NCBI RefSeq assembly: GCF_000374045.1
Contig: NZ_KB893323.1
Span: 62,001-126,000 of the forward strand
From: Segetibacter koreensis DSM 18137
Lineage (GTDB): Bacteria; Bacteroidota; Bacteroidia; Chitinophagales; Chitinophagaceae
Direction of reading: 5' to 3'
Length of the DNA: 64,000 nucleotides
Within the stretch, counting starts at the first letter, position 1. The number at the start of each line of letters is the position of its first letter. The notes beneath the pieces were generated by a model. It did no database searches. It was not told the DNA's origin and saw only the letters and a program-made list of their open reading frames with translations. The position numbers were made by a program, and so were the translations under genes. This document shows, in pieces, positions 18,137 through 26,883 of the stretch.

Positions 18137-19156
18137 TCATTCTGCGGCCTTCCCATTTTTAAGTTTTTGAAATTCTTCACCCGATATTTTAAAAACTGTT
18201 CCGTGCCTTGTGCCTTCCGGAAAATGAACTTCGTCTGAAATATCTTTCCAACGGACAAGGTCTGTTGAAGACACTGCACCATACTGGTGCAAAGTATATT
18301 TATCAAAATAAACAATCCATTCATTTCCCGATTTTATCGCCGTAGGCCCTTCCGCCCAATAATCGCCCGTTATTGATTTTCCCGGCTGGCTGTATGGTCC
18401 CGTAATGTTTTTAGCAAAAGCAACATGTAAATTTTTCTCGACAGGGTGCCTCGTTTCATTTTTCAGGAACATCACATAACGCCCGTTATCCTTCTGAATG
18501 GTGGCGTCTATAACACTAAATGATGGGTCGTATAGCAGTCTGGTTTGGCTGAAATTTTTAAAGTCTTTGGTAGTTGTATAATAAATGCGATGATTGTATT
18601 TGCCTTCTGCAGCAGTATCTTTTTGAGGATAACGATTTGTAATAGTAGATGCCCAGTAAATAATGTAAAAACCTTTTTTATCATCGTACGATATTTCAGG
18701 CGCCCATGTATTTTTCGTTGCCGGCTCGTTTTGCATAACAGGTAAAAATCGCTGGGGTGACCAGTGAAGCAAATCAGCAGATGAAGTATATCCAATGCCT
18801 TTATCATTCCAACTTACAGTCCAAACCATGTGAAACCTGCCATCCTTGCCCCTGATAATACAAGGATCGCGCATAAGTTTGTCTTTACTCACCAAAGGTT
18901 TTAAAACCCAGCTATCGTTAAACAAAGCATTCCAATTATAACCATCTTTACTTGAGGCAAAATGAAGACCGTCCTCTCCATTGTTTTTAAAATAACAAAA
19001 CATAAATACGCTGTCATTAGCGGAGGATGAAGACTGGGTAAACGCACATGCGTAAGGAAAAGATGCAAATAATAATAGAAGTAATATTTGAAAGCTGTAT
19101 TTGGGTATCTTATTGAGCAACCGTTGTTTTCTTTTTACGATTAAGTTATAAAGCAT
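18137..19156 (-). CDS. Glycoside hydrolase family 43-like protein, exported
   Basis: Five-bladed beta-propeller protein of the GH43/arabinosidase type. An export signal is seen when translation starts at the ATG at 19156: a basic N-terminus (VKRKQRLLNKIPK), then hydrophobic to FASFPYACA, about residues 22-38. An upstream Met at 19198 would add 14 residues and spoil the signal. GH43-like blade motifs include MRDPCIIRGKDGRFHMVWT (acidic catalytic Asp after the Arg), KNTWAPEISYDD, VIDATIQKDNGRYVMFLKNE and AEGPTAIKSGNEWIVYFD. It probably releases arabinose, xylose or galactose units outside the cytoplasm, but the linkage cannot be told. It is the first gene of the 13.7-19.2 kb sugar run. Confidence 0.82.
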   Translation of the reverse strand: MLYNLIVKRKQRLLNKIPKYSFQILLLLLFASFPYACAFTQSSSSANDSVFMFCYFKNNGEDGLHFASSKDGYNWNALFNDSWVLKPLVSKDKLMRDPCIIRGKDGRFHMVWTVSWNDKGIGYTSSADLLHWSPQRFLPVMQNEPATKNTWAPEISYDDKKGFYIIYWASTITNRYPQKDTAAEGKYNHRIYYTTTKDFKNFSQTRLLYDPSFSVIDATIQKDNGRYVMFLKNETRHPVEKNLHVAFAKNITGPYSQPGKSITGDYWAEGPTAIKSGNEWIVYFDKYTLHQYGAVSSTDLVRWKDISDEVHFPEGTRHGTVFKISGEEFQKLKNGKAAE

Positions 19157-19252
19157 TCTTACCGGCGAGCGATAGCGTGCATAAAAATAATAATACAAAA
19201 TGAAACAGCGTCTAATATTACATGAAGAATGTCAAAAATTTTAATTTCAGCT

Positions 19253-20491
19253 TCAAAAAACTTCACCCAAATTAAGATAAATACTTGAGTAACCTTTACT
19301 AAGGGCATAATCAATAGCAATATTAGTATTTGACCTTTTGTTGAATTTAAGTCGCAATCCTCCACCTATTGCCGGATGCGGTCCCCGAAGTCGTTTGGTA
19401 GCAGGGTCTGTAATAGTATTAAAGTTGGCAAAAGCAACATAGCCTAATAATCCATTAATAGTAATATCTCTTCTGTATTCACCTTCTACATACCACATTG
19501 ATTTTCCCCGGTAACGGTTTTGCTCTATTCCTCGTCCTGAGCGCTGGTAAGAATCCCATCCGATACCTGGTAAATCAAGGTAGGGTACGTTGTTATTAAG
19601 GGCAGTCCAGATGTAGGACCACAGGGCCACAACTTTTCTTTTTCTGTCTGGTATTGATATATACTTTCTTACGTCGACATAAAGAGAGTTCCAGGTATGG
19701 ACTCCATTTCCTAAAAAGTATGGATTTGTACGGTAAATAAAATTTGCGTACGCACCAGGCAAAGGGTTAATAGGATTGCCACGTGAATCGTACAAAAGGT
19801 TAAACGTAATACCGGAAGATAAAGAATTTTCATTGGCACCGGTGCCGTAATTATAGCCCGTAAATTTTGCTAAACCTATCGTGTCATTAACAGTATTGAT
19901 GTTAATATGATAATCAAGATCGTACCCAAGGCCAACAAGAAAAAATGGCTTTACCCGTCTCAATACTGTTTGATAAAACCGGATATATTTATAATTGACT
20001 AATAATTTGTCATTTTTATAAACATTATTTTTAGTGCCGTATATATATTCAGGATATAAAGAAAACCTTGTATCACCTTGTATATTCCAGGTATTTTTAT
20101 TGGTATAGATATTTGAACGAAAGGCCAATGAATAACGTCCTTTAAAGTTGAGATAAGGAGAAAAAGAAACGTTTGACAGAAAAGTATTTCGCCGGTTGCC
20201 CAGGTAAAAACCGGCAGAAGTAGACGTAATTAATGCTTTACCTCCACCTGGTATGGGCGACGAGACAGGTAATAATGAAAAGTAAACTTTTTTTCCAGGG
20301 CTTCTTTTAAGTTTTTTCGGACTAAGTTGAAAATTAGATTTCACTATATCTATAATGTCAATCTGCCTTGTTGTATCCTCAATAAGGTCCATAGTTGTCT
20401 GTGGCTTCACTTGTTGTCCCCATGCAGAAAGGACCACACCAGAAACTCCCAAAAATACAATAACTGATTTTACTAAAATATTGGCAGGCAT
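19253..20491 (-). CDS. BamA/TamA family (D15) outer-membrane beta-barrel protein
   Basis: Outer-membrane barrel of the Omp85 surface-antigen type. A signal peptide (SVIVFLGVSGVVLSAWGQ, about 8-26) precedes a short linker. The rest is an amphipathic beta-strand series with Omp85 features: GGGKALITSTSAGFYLGNRR, the region LLYDSRGNPINPLPGAYANF typical of the D15 barrel, RYRGKSMWYVEGEYRR, and a C-terminus ending in Phe (SSIYLNLGEVF), as needed for barrel insertion. At 412 aa it has no POTRA repeats, unlike BamA itself, so it belongs to the short barrel-only proteins of unknown function common in Bacteroidota. It precedes the GH43-like gene by 96 bases on the same strand, but shared transcription is unproven. 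Confidence 0.85.
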   Translation of the reverse strand: MPANILVKSVIVFLGVSGVVLSAWGQQVKPQTTMDLIEDTTRQIDIIDIVKSNFQLSPKKLKRSPGKKVYFSLLPVSSPIPGGGKALITSTSAGFYLGNRRNTFLSNVSFSPYLNFKGRYSLAFRSNIYTNKNTWNIQGDTRFSLYPEYIYGTKNNVYKNDKLLVNYKYIRFYQTVLRRVKPFFLVGLGYDLDYHININTVNDTIGLAKFTGYNYGTGANENSLSSGITFNLLYDSRGNPINPLPGAYANFIYRTNPYFLGNGVHTWNSLYVDVRKYISIPDRKRKVVALWSYIWTALNNNVPYLDLPGIGWDSYQRSGRGIEQNRYRGKSMWYVEGEYRRDITINGLLGYVAFANFNTITDPATKRLRGPHPAIGGGLRLKFNKRSNTNIAIDYALSKGYSSIYLNLGEVF

Positions 20492-20674
20492 TAGTTTGAG
20501 AAAGATTTGTATCAGACATTAAATGAACATTACTATCATAATCATGCCCGTAGGGCAAATGCCTGTCATTCAACTCCAACACTGTATCGCCACTCAATTC
20601 TGATTATACAAGATAATAAAAACTTTACTATTAATTTTATAATTAGCAGAATATTTGAAATACAGTTTTAATAC

Positions 20675-20715
20675 AAAAAAGCATGAAAGGCTTTTACCCC
20701 ATTTCATGCTTTTTT
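20675..20715 (-). terminator. Terminator of the DUF4382 gene
   Basis: AAAAAAGCATGAAA (20675-20688) pairs perfectly over 14 bases with TTTCATGCTTTTTT (20702-20715). It lies 17 bases after the DUF4382 stop codon on the minus strand, and a T-run closes it. Confidence 0.8.
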
Positions 20716-20731
20716 AATCTAAAAAATTCTT

Positions 20732-21253
20732 TTATTTCACCCTTAGAACCGGCTTTAATTTATAACTTCCCGATCCTGTTTTAATAATTGATACGTCTGC
20801 ATCAAAGTCAATAATAATATTATCAAGCGTAGCATTTAAATTCTTAGCTACTTTAATTTTAAGGCCGGTTTCATCTCCGCTTGCCACAGATAATGGATAA
20901 ACAATATTGTCAATTTTTATTGAATTGGCATTCCCTAATATAAACCGGACTTCCTGTACGGTACCGCCAGGAAATGATCCGGTTGCAAGCACAGTATCCA
21001 CGCCATTTTGAAACTTAAGTAAATTATACACTTTAGCGTTGGTATTCAGAGAAACCCAGGCGGAAGTATCTTTGGCAAAATTTACCCGTACTTCTTTGAT
21101 GTCTACATTTACTTCCTGTGCGTTGTAAGGTGCATCAGTAAGTTTTACGCTTAATTGAGTATTTGCTTCATTACTTTTCTTACAAGCAGAAAATAAAGCT
21201 AAAGCAGTCAATACCGAAAAAGCCGAAAATAGGAAGCTCCTTTTTTTATACAT
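20732..21253 (-). CDS. DUF4382 domain lipoprotein
   Basis: Predicted lipoprotein of 173 aa. The signal (KKRSFLFSAFSVLTALALFSAC) ends in a lipobox with Cys at about residue 24, so the protein is anchored in a membrane after lipidation. The mature part matches DUF4382: QLSVKLTDAPYNAQEVNVDIKEVRV, then VYNLLKFQNGVDTVLATGSFPGG and the end DADVSIIKTGSGSYKLKPVLRV. A Met nine codons earlier (21280) is possible, but the ATG at 21253 gives a standard lipoprotein signal. No catalytic residues are known for this family. It is monocistronic, with its own terminator. Confidence 0.88.
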   Translation of the reverse strand: MYKKRSFLFSAFSVLTALALFSACKKSNEANTQLSVKLTDAPYNAQEVNVDIKEVRVNFAKDTSAWVSLNTNAKVYNLLKFQNGVDTVLATGSFPGGTVQEVRFILGNANSIKIDNIVYPLSVASGDETGLKIKVAKNLNATLDNIIIDFDADVSIIKTGSGSYKLKPVLRVK

Positions 21254-21411
21254 TTTTATAGATTTCCTATAAAACGCCACTTCATCATTAAAATTGTGAT
21301 TGTATAAAGCGAAGTCGCAAAACGGTTTTTTTCAGTAAAACCCGGAGAATGATTTAAACGATTATTTATTCTAAAAAAATCTAAACAGAAACAGGTTATT
21401 TATTCAATTAT

Positions 21412-22308
21412 TTACTCATTACTTTCTTCATATGGCTCTACATGCACCAGTACATTCGTAACTCTTAGATCACTTTTTAACAGTGCGTCTTTTACCAGGT
21501 GCGATATCCGGTGACCTTCGGTAACGCTAAATTCTCCATCTACTTCAATATGCAGATCAACATAATAATCGAAACCCATTTTTCTGACGTAACATTTTTC
21601 TATACCGATTACATGAGGTACTGCTCCTGCAAGTCTTCTTACCTTCATAACAATTTCATTTGAAGGAGCAGCATCCATTATTTCGGCGAGGGCTGGTCTC
21701 AGCAAACCTATCGCATTGTATATAATTAATCCTGCGGCAATAAGGGCGGCCCAATCGTCTGCACCTTCGAAACCTCTGCCACCGATTAAAGCAATGCTGA
21801 TGCCTATAAAGGCGGCAACCGAAGTAATCGCGTCGCTGCGATGGTGATAAGCATCTGCTTTTACGGCCTGGCTTTTAATTTTTTTTCCAACGTTTAAAAC
21901 ATACCTAAACATTGTCTCTTTAATAATGATTACAATAATAAGTATGTATAAAGTAAACTTTTCTGGCAACTCATGAGGGGTAGTTATAAATTGAAGTGAA
22001 TTATAGGCTATCCATAAAGCAGCACCTATTAAAAAAAGTGCAATTACTACTGCGGCTAAAGGCTCGGCTTTGCCATGCCCATATGGATGTTCTTCATCGG
22101 GACTTTTTAAAGCAATACGAAGCCCTATCCACAAAAGTGCAGAACTAAAAATATCTGCACCTGTCTCCGTAGCATCTGCAATAAGTGCGTAGGAGTGTCC
22201 TAAATGTCCTGCTATACCCTTTACAAAAACAAGAATTATACTTATTGCTATGCCTATTAAAGTAGTCTTCATTCCGGTAACGGAGGGATGTATATTACTT
22301 TCTGCCAT
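21412..22308 (-). CDS. Cation diffusion facilitator family efflux transporter
   Basis: Inner-membrane divalent metal/proton antiporter that lowers cytosolic zinc, iron, manganese or similar ions. Six membrane helices fall in the first 205 residues. The metal-site motifs are DATETGADIFSS in helix 2 and HHRSDAITS (HxxxD) in helix 5. HPYGHGKAEPLAA is the conserved loop after helix 2. The C-terminal cytosolic domain (about 210-298) has the usual alpha-beta dimer fold, with a His-containing segment (YVDLHIEVDGEFSVTEGHRI). Metal specificity cannot be read from sequence. It stands next to osmC, 81 bases downstream of it, so the two could be cotranscribed in a stress-related unit. Confidence 0.93.
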   Translation of the reverse strand: MAESNIHPSVTGMKTTLIGIAISIILVFVKGIAGHLGHSYALIADATETGADIFSSALLWIGLRIALKSPDEEHPYGHGKAEPLAAVVIALFLIGAALWIAYNSLQFITTPHELPEKFTLYILIIVIIIKETMFRYVLNVGKKIKSQAVKADAYHHRSDAITSVAAFIGISIALIGGRGFEGADDWAALIAAGLIIYNAIGLLRPALAEIMDAAPSNEIVMKVRRLAGAVPHVIGIEKCYVRKMGFDYYVDLHIEVDGEFSVTEGHRISHLVKDALLKSDLRVTNVLVHVEPYEESNE

Positions 22309-22389
22309 TATTGTGCTTAAATTCTCAATTAGTAATTTAAAAATCTACATTCTTACTCCCGTTCCAACTTTCGTGCGATAATTTGTGCC

Positions 22390-22800
22390 CTAATTATTCC
22401 ACTTAAACTCTACATCCTTTTTAATATCAGGATGCAGGCTTTCAAAAACAGGACAAGTCATCGCTGCTCTTTCTAAAATTGTCCTTTGTTTTTCATCTGT
22501 CTGTACATCTTCAGGAAATTTTATCACAACTTTAATTTCTCCAATTTTTCTTGGGTTAGCAGACATTATTTTAGTAATATCTACTTTGGTTCCCTCCAGC
22601 CGTACACCCATGTCTCTTGCTTTTATCCCCATTATCGTCAACATACATGTCCCGAGCGCTGTAGCTACCATATCTGTTGGTGAAAACCGTTCACCTTTAC
22701 CCTGGTTGTCAACCGGTGCATCTGTTTCAATTACGGTTCCGCTTTGCAGGTGTGTAGCAACTGTTCTTAAATTTCCTTCGTATAATATCTGTGATGTCAT
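22390..22800 (-). CDS. OsmC/Ohr family peroxiredoxin-like protein
   Basis: Cytosolic thiol peroxidase fold of 136 aa that reduces organic or fatty-acid hydroperoxides. The two redox Cys are in ALGTCMLTIMG and MTCPVFESLHPD. The pattern FSPTDMVATALGTC and the YhfA/OsmC-type length suggest the OsmC-like branch rather than Ohr. The start MTSQILYEGNLRT is typical. It is divergent from an exported protein gene across 46 bases that hold a -7 promoter element for the other gene. Probably cotranscribed with the downstream CDF transporter gene, though I see no sequence proof. Confidence 0.9.
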   Translation of the reverse strand: MTSQILYEGNLRTVATHLQSGTVIETDAPVDNQGKGERFSPTDMVATALGTCMLTIMGIKARDMGVRLEGTKVDITKIMSANPRKIGEIKVVIKFPEDVQTDEKQRTILERAAMTCPVFESLHPDIKKDVEFKWNN

Positions 22801-22806
22801 TGATAG

Positions 22807-22814
22807 TAATTTTG
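22807..22814 (+). promoter_or_regulatory. Possible -7 element for the gene at 22847
   Basis: TAATTTTG matches TAnnTTTG and is placed 32 bases before the GTG start. No clear -33 box lies in the overlapping osmC start region. Confidence 0.4.
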
Positions 22815-22846
22815 CATTAAATTTACACGTAACTAATTACATAAAA

Positions 22847-23647
22847 GTGAAGAAGATAGTTTTTGCATTATTGTGCACAATGGTGATAACTTTAGGTTAC
22901 AGCCAGGGCAAAGATATACGCCAGCAGAAAAAGGAAGAAAAAAAAGAAAAGTTAAGGGAGATGATGATGCAGGAAGAGCAGGGGGCCATCATCTATCAAA
23001 AGCAGACTATTTTTGGAGTTAAGCTTAATACAGATGGTTATGGAGCTTTTTTAGAGTTTGCACGCTTTAAAACTGCACGAAAATCAAACTTATTTAGTTT
23101 AGAGCTGGGAGAAAGAAAAAGTTCTAAAGAGGAAAAAATCACATCAGCGCAGGGGGGCTACTTGAGTAATCCCTATATTTTCGGAAAGATTAACAACTTT
23201 TACTATGCTAAATTGGGATATGCGCAGCAGCGTTTAATTGGAAATAAAGGAAATAAAAATGGTGTAGCTGTCTCGGCAATTTATGGTGGAGGCTTTAGTG
23301 CAGCTTTATTAAAGCCATATTACCTAAAAGTTGCTGATCCTAATAGTAACGAAGTCACAGATGTGAAATACAATAATAATGATGATGTTTTTTTAGATAA
23401 CCAGAATTTAGTTTTAGGCGCTGCAGGTTTTGGAAAAGGTTTTGGTGAAATGAAATTTACGCCAGGCGCCTTTGTAAAAACTGCTATGCGCTTTGACTAC
23501 GGACGCTATAATGAACTCGTAAGCGCAATTGAAGTGGGCCTGCATGTAGAAGTTTATTCAAAAAAAATTCCGATGATGTTGTTGAATAAAGACAAGCAAT
23601 TATTTTTTAATGCTTATGCAGCTATTGCCTTTGGAAGAAGAAAATAA
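22847..23647 (+). CDS. Exported protein of unknown function, GTG start
   Basis: I do not recognise the family. Starting at the GTG at 22847 gives a clear signal peptide (VKKIVFALLCTMVITLGYSQ, reading the first residue as Met). Next comes a very charged coiled segment (about 22-45, rich in Lys and Glu) and then a chain of amphipathic beta strands (GAFLEFARF, FYYAKLGYAQQRL, AVSAIYGGGFSAALLK, VYAAIAFG-like end). 266 aa, ending in GRRK. The composition suggests an outer-membrane or surface beta protein. The open frame runs upstream through osmC antisense, but only the GTG gives a signal peptide and it follows a -7 promoter box. No neighbour explains it. Confidence 0.78.
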   Translation: MKKIVFALLCTMVITLGYSQGKDIRQQKKEEKKEKLREMMMQEEQGAIIYQKQTIFGVKLNTDGYGAFLEFARFKTARKSNLFSLELGERKSSKEEKITSAQGGYLSNPYIFGKINNFYYAKLGYAQQRLIGNKGNKNGVAVSAIYGGGFSAALLKPYYLKVADPNSNEVTDVKYNNNDDVFLDNQNLVLGAAGFGKGFGEMKFTPGAFVKTAMRFDYGRYNELVSAIEVGLHVEVYSKKIPMMLLNKDKQLFFNAYAAIAFGRRK

Positions 23648-23952
23648 GTGCATTGTTGGATTAGTTAATAAGGAGGGGCCGGAGTTTGAAGTTAAAGAAA
23701 AGGAAATGTTTGAATGGAAATTAAATTGCATAAATATAATTTTTTAGATATTCTTTTTTTAGTGAATTCTTCTTTTTCCTCTGTAAATGCTCGTAACTGT
23801 TGTTATAAACTAATCTGCTAAAGTTCATTTCGCTTGTCACACTTTGAGCTTTTTATATTTAAATGTAAGACCTTTGTTATTCATTTATTGAGTGGGCAGA
23901 AGTATACCGCTCGATAATAATTTTAATTCATTTTTAATTTTATAGGTATTCC
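23648..23952. other. Spacer upstream of lipA, no gene seen
   Basis: 305 AT-rich bases. I see no small gene, no perfect TAnnTTTG element and no strong hairpin. Confidence 0.5.
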
Positions 23953-24888
23953 ATGCAAGAATTACCAGTAGTAGCTAAAATAGACACAACAACCTCAAAA
24001 ATAAAAAAGCCGGATTGGCTTAGGGTAAAATTACCCATTGGTGAAAGCTATAAACATGTTCGTGGACTTGTAGATACGCATAAACTTCATACCATTTGTG
24101 AAAGTGGCAATTGCCCTAACATGGGTGAATGTTGGGGAGAAGGTACTGCAACTTTTATGATTTTGGGAAATACCTGTACCCGTAGCTGCGGCTTTTGTGC
24201 CGTTGCTACGGGTCGGCCTGACCCTGTTGATTGGGATGAACCTCAAAGGGTCGCAGAAGCGATTCATCTGATGAAAGTGAAACATGCAGTTTTAACAAGT
24301 GTTGATCGTGATGAACTGAAAGATGGCGGTTCAATTATATGGTACAATACTATTAAAGCAGTGAGAGCTTTAAATCCTGGTACAACTTTAGAAACTCTAA
24401 TTCCTGATTTTAAAGGCTACGCAGACCAGGTGCAGCGAATAATAGATGCAGCGCCAGATGTGGTAAGCCATAATATGGAAACAGTTGAAAGGCTAAGCCG
24501 GCAGGTTCGTATACAGGCAAAATACCGCAGAAGCCTGGAAGTACTTCGCATGTTGAAGGAAGGTGGAATGAGAACAAAAACCGGAATAATGCTTGGCCTA
24601 GGCGAAAAAAAAGAAGAAGTCATTCAAAGTATGGAAGACCTTGTAGCCGCAGGCGTAGATGTACTGACACTTGGTCAATATCTTCAGCCAACAAAAAAGC
24701 ATCTGCCTGTTGAAAGATTTGTTCATCCAACTGAATTCGCTGAATTAAGAGAAATAGGATACGAATTAGGCTTCGATTACGTAGAAAGTGGGCCGCTTGT
24801 TCGTTCTTCATACCACAGCGAGAAGCACGTGATACCGGGCTACGGACGAAAGAAATATGAGGAGGAAAAGGAAATGATGATTGTATAA
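23953..24888 (+). CDS. lipA: Lipoyl synthase
   Basis: Radical-SAM enzyme that inserts two sulfur atoms into octanoyl groups on the E2 and GcvH proteins to make lipoate. Both iron-sulfur clusters are visible: the auxiliary cluster motif [13 protein letters not shown] and the radical-SAM motif CTRSCGFC. Also present are the C-terminal RSSYHSEK serine ligand and VVSHNMETV. 311 aa is normal. The ATG at 23953 gives a short N-terminal lead before [10 protein letters not shown], as usual. No lipB is adjacent in the window. It ends just before a strong terminator, so it is a single-gene unit. Confidence 0.97.
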   Translation: MQELPVVAKIDTTTSKIKKPDWLRVKLPIGESYKHVRGLVDTHKLHTICESGNCPNMGECWGEGTATFMILGNTCTRSCGFCAVATGRPDPVDWDEPQRVAEAIHLMKVKHAVLTSVDRDELKDGGSIIWYNTIKAVRALNPGTTLETLIPDFKGYADQVQRIIDAAPDVVSHNMETVERLSRQVRIQAKYRRSLEVLRMLKEGGMRTKTGIMLGLGEKKEEVIQSMEDLVAAGVDVLTLGQYLQPTKKHLPVERFVHPTEFAELREIGYELGFDYVESGPLVRSSYHSEKHVIPGYGRKKYEEEKEMMIV

Positions 24889-24910
24889 TTAATGTTCGAT
24901 ATAATTTTTA

Positions 24911-24942
24911 AACGATAGCGCCACCTCGCTATCGTTTTTTTT
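24911..24942 (+). terminator. Rho-independent terminator of lipA
   Basis: AACGATAGCG (24911-24920) pairs perfectly with CGCTATCGTT (24927-24936) around the loop CCACCT. Eight T follow at 24935-24942. It begins 22 bases after the lipA stop. Confidence 0.9.
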
Positions 24943-25053
24943 ATTGGAATATTCTATAAATCACGTTTTCTATTTTTATAAAAGATTTTTGCTTTCTTAG
25001 GCCGAGTTATTGTAAATTATATTCCTTCTAATCTTTAAAACCAAACATGTTGT

Positions 25054-25710
25054 ATGCCTTTGTACGTTGTTGATAAAAATCTTTGGTTTCCCCCTGTCAC
25101 GGAGGCTTTGCCTGATGGCTTACTTGCTATTGGGGGAGACCTGTCGGTAGAGAGATTATTACTGGCCTACCGGCAGGGCATCTTTCCATGGTTCGATGGA
25201 GATGTGCCTATGTGGTGGAGTCCTGACCCCAGGTTTGTTCTATTTCCTGATGAACTGAAAGTAAGCAAAAGCATGAAAGTTCTTTTAAAAAGGAATGCAT
25301 TTGAATTTACTGTCAACAAAGCTTTTACCGAAGTCATAAAAGCGTGCAAAGAAAAACAACGCATCGGGCAACCTGGAACATGGATAACAGATGACGTAGA
25401 ATCAGCATACATACAACTACATACATCCGGATATGCACATAGCGCAGAAGTATGGCTAAATGAGGAGTTGGCGGGTGGTTTATACGGAATTAAAATGGGC
25501 AATATTTTCTTTGGTGAGAGTATGTTTAGCCATGTTAGCAACGCGAGCAAGTATGCATTTATAAAATATGTAAGTATGTTGAAAAAAGAGGGTGTGCAAT
25601 TAATAGATTGCCAGGTTTATACAGAGCATCTCGAGAGCCTGGGAGCAAGAATGATAGAAAGAAAGACATTTTTACAATTTATAAGACATTTATCAGTAAT
25701 GAATAAATAA
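25054..25710 (+). CDS. aat: Leucyl/phenylalanyl-tRNA-protein transferase
   Basis: N-end-rule enzyme that adds Leu or Phe from tRNA to proteins with N-terminal Lys or Arg, marking them for ClpS/ClpAP. Family motifs: WFPPVTEALPDGLLAIGGDLS, GIFPWFD, WWSPDPRFVLFPDELKVSKSM, GTWITDDVESAY, GYAHSAEVW, LAGGLYGIKMGNIFFGESMF. 218 aa is the full usual size. The start ATG is the only one that fits. It ends ten bases before the convergent GT9 gene. Confidence 0.96.
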   Translation: MPLYVVDKNLWFPPVTEALPDGLLAIGGDLSVERLLLAYRQGIFPWFDGDVPMWWSPDPRFVLFPDELKVSKSMKVLLKRNAFEFTVNKAFTEVIKACKEKQRIGQPGTWITDDVESAYIQLHTSGYAHSAEVWLNEELAGGLYGIKMGNIFFGESMFSHVSNASKYAFIKYVSMLKKEGVQLIDCQVYTEHLESLGARMIERKTFLQFIRHLSVMNK

Positions 25711-25720
25711 GATGTTATCA

Positions 25721-26710
25721 TCATTTAATACTTTCCTCAACAGTTTTTGCTATCTCTGAAATATTCTGATTTTCCATGCATTTAAAATGTCCTAACGGGC
25801 ATTTATTGTAGCCGATTTTGCTACATGGCCGACACCACAATCCATTAATTTCAAATAAATCATTTGCAACCATTATTTTACCGTAGTAAGGGGTCATACC
25901 AAAAGAAGGGACGGTATTTCCCCAAATACTTAAAACAGGCTTTTTAAATGCGGCGGCTATATGCATTAGACCAGTGTCGTGTGTTATTATCAGCTTTGCC
26001 CTTCGCACCAGGTCAGCACTTTCGTTTAAGCTGAATTTACCGCAGGAATTATATATTTTCACAGGGTCAACTGAAGCTATTTCATTACCAGCCTCTTGAT
26101 CTTCTGGTCCTCCTAACAAAATAATAGGATGATCTACTTTTTTACACAGCTCTTTCAATTTATGTATGGGAAGTTTTTTGGTATTAAGTGCTGCTCCTAT
26201 TACAATACCTATATATCCTAACGACTGTGCTGCTGGTATATCATTATCAGGAACAATATCTTTTTCCAGGATAAAATAATCAAGACCTTTTCCATCATTT
26301 TTTACGCCAAAAGTTTTTACGGTAGCCAGGTACCTATCAACTATATGCACCTTAGGCATCACATTTATTTTTACCGCAGTCAACAGCCACTTTTCTATAT
26401 TCAACTTATTGAACGAAAAAGAAGGAATACCTTTTAAAGCCCGTTTTACTTTTAGCGTGCGTAGGTTGTTATGAAGGTCAATAATATAATCGAAATTCTC
26501 TTTTTTTAAATCATCGATTAATCCGTTTAAATTATCGGCAAGTAAATGAACCTTACTGATATAAGGATTGCTTTCAATAATTTCTTTAAAACTTCTTTTT
26601 GTTAAGTAATGTATCTCGGCACCCTCAACTTGTTGTTTAAGACAACGGACAACAGGGGTAGTAAGAACAATATCACCAATAGAAGAAAAGCGAATAATCA
26701 AAAATTTCAT
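25721..26710 (-). CDS. Glycosyltransferase family 9 (heptosyltransferase-like)
   Basis: GT-B fold transferase acting on the cytoplasmic side in lipopolysaccharide core or related surface glycan assembly. GT9 marks: the N-terminal LIIRFSSIGDIVLTTPVVR, the middle KKLPIHKLKELCKKV with IILLGGPEDQEAG, and the donor-site KLIITHDTGLMHIAAAFKKP followed by SIWGNTVPSFGM. The last 40 residues contain four Cys (WCRPCSKIGYNKCPLGHFKC), a Cys cluster common in Bacteroidota GT9 proteins. 329 aa is normal. The sugar donor may not be heptose in this phylum. It is convergent with aat and has no LPS-gene neighbours. Confidence 0.9.
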   Translation of the reverse strand: MKFLIIRFSSIGDIVLTTPVVRCLKQQVEGAEIHYLTKRSFKEIIESNPYISKVHLLADNLNGLIDDLKKENFDYIIDLHNNLRTLKVKRALKGIPSFSFNKLNIEKWLLTAVKINVMPKVHIVDRYLATVKTFGVKNDGKGLDYFILEKDIVPDNDIPAAQSLGYIGIVIGAALNTKKLPIHKLKELCKKVDHPIILLGGPEDQEAGNEIASVDPVKIYNSCGKFSLNESADLVRRAKLIITHDTGLMHIAAAFKKPVLSIWGNTVPSFGMTPYYGKIMVANDLFEINGLWCRPCSKIGYNKCPLGHFKCMENQNISEIAKTVEESIK

Positions 26711-26883
26711 GGAGCGAAGGTAAATCGCTAATCTTAAAGCTGAAAGCAGAAGAGATTTTCTTTAAAAACAGTAAAAAATTGGAAATTAGTGAGTAACAAA
26801 AATTATGACAGCCAATAGTTTCAGTAAATAATTGGGGTAAAAACTTATAAAACCATTCATAATATTCTTAATGAAGTTCAACT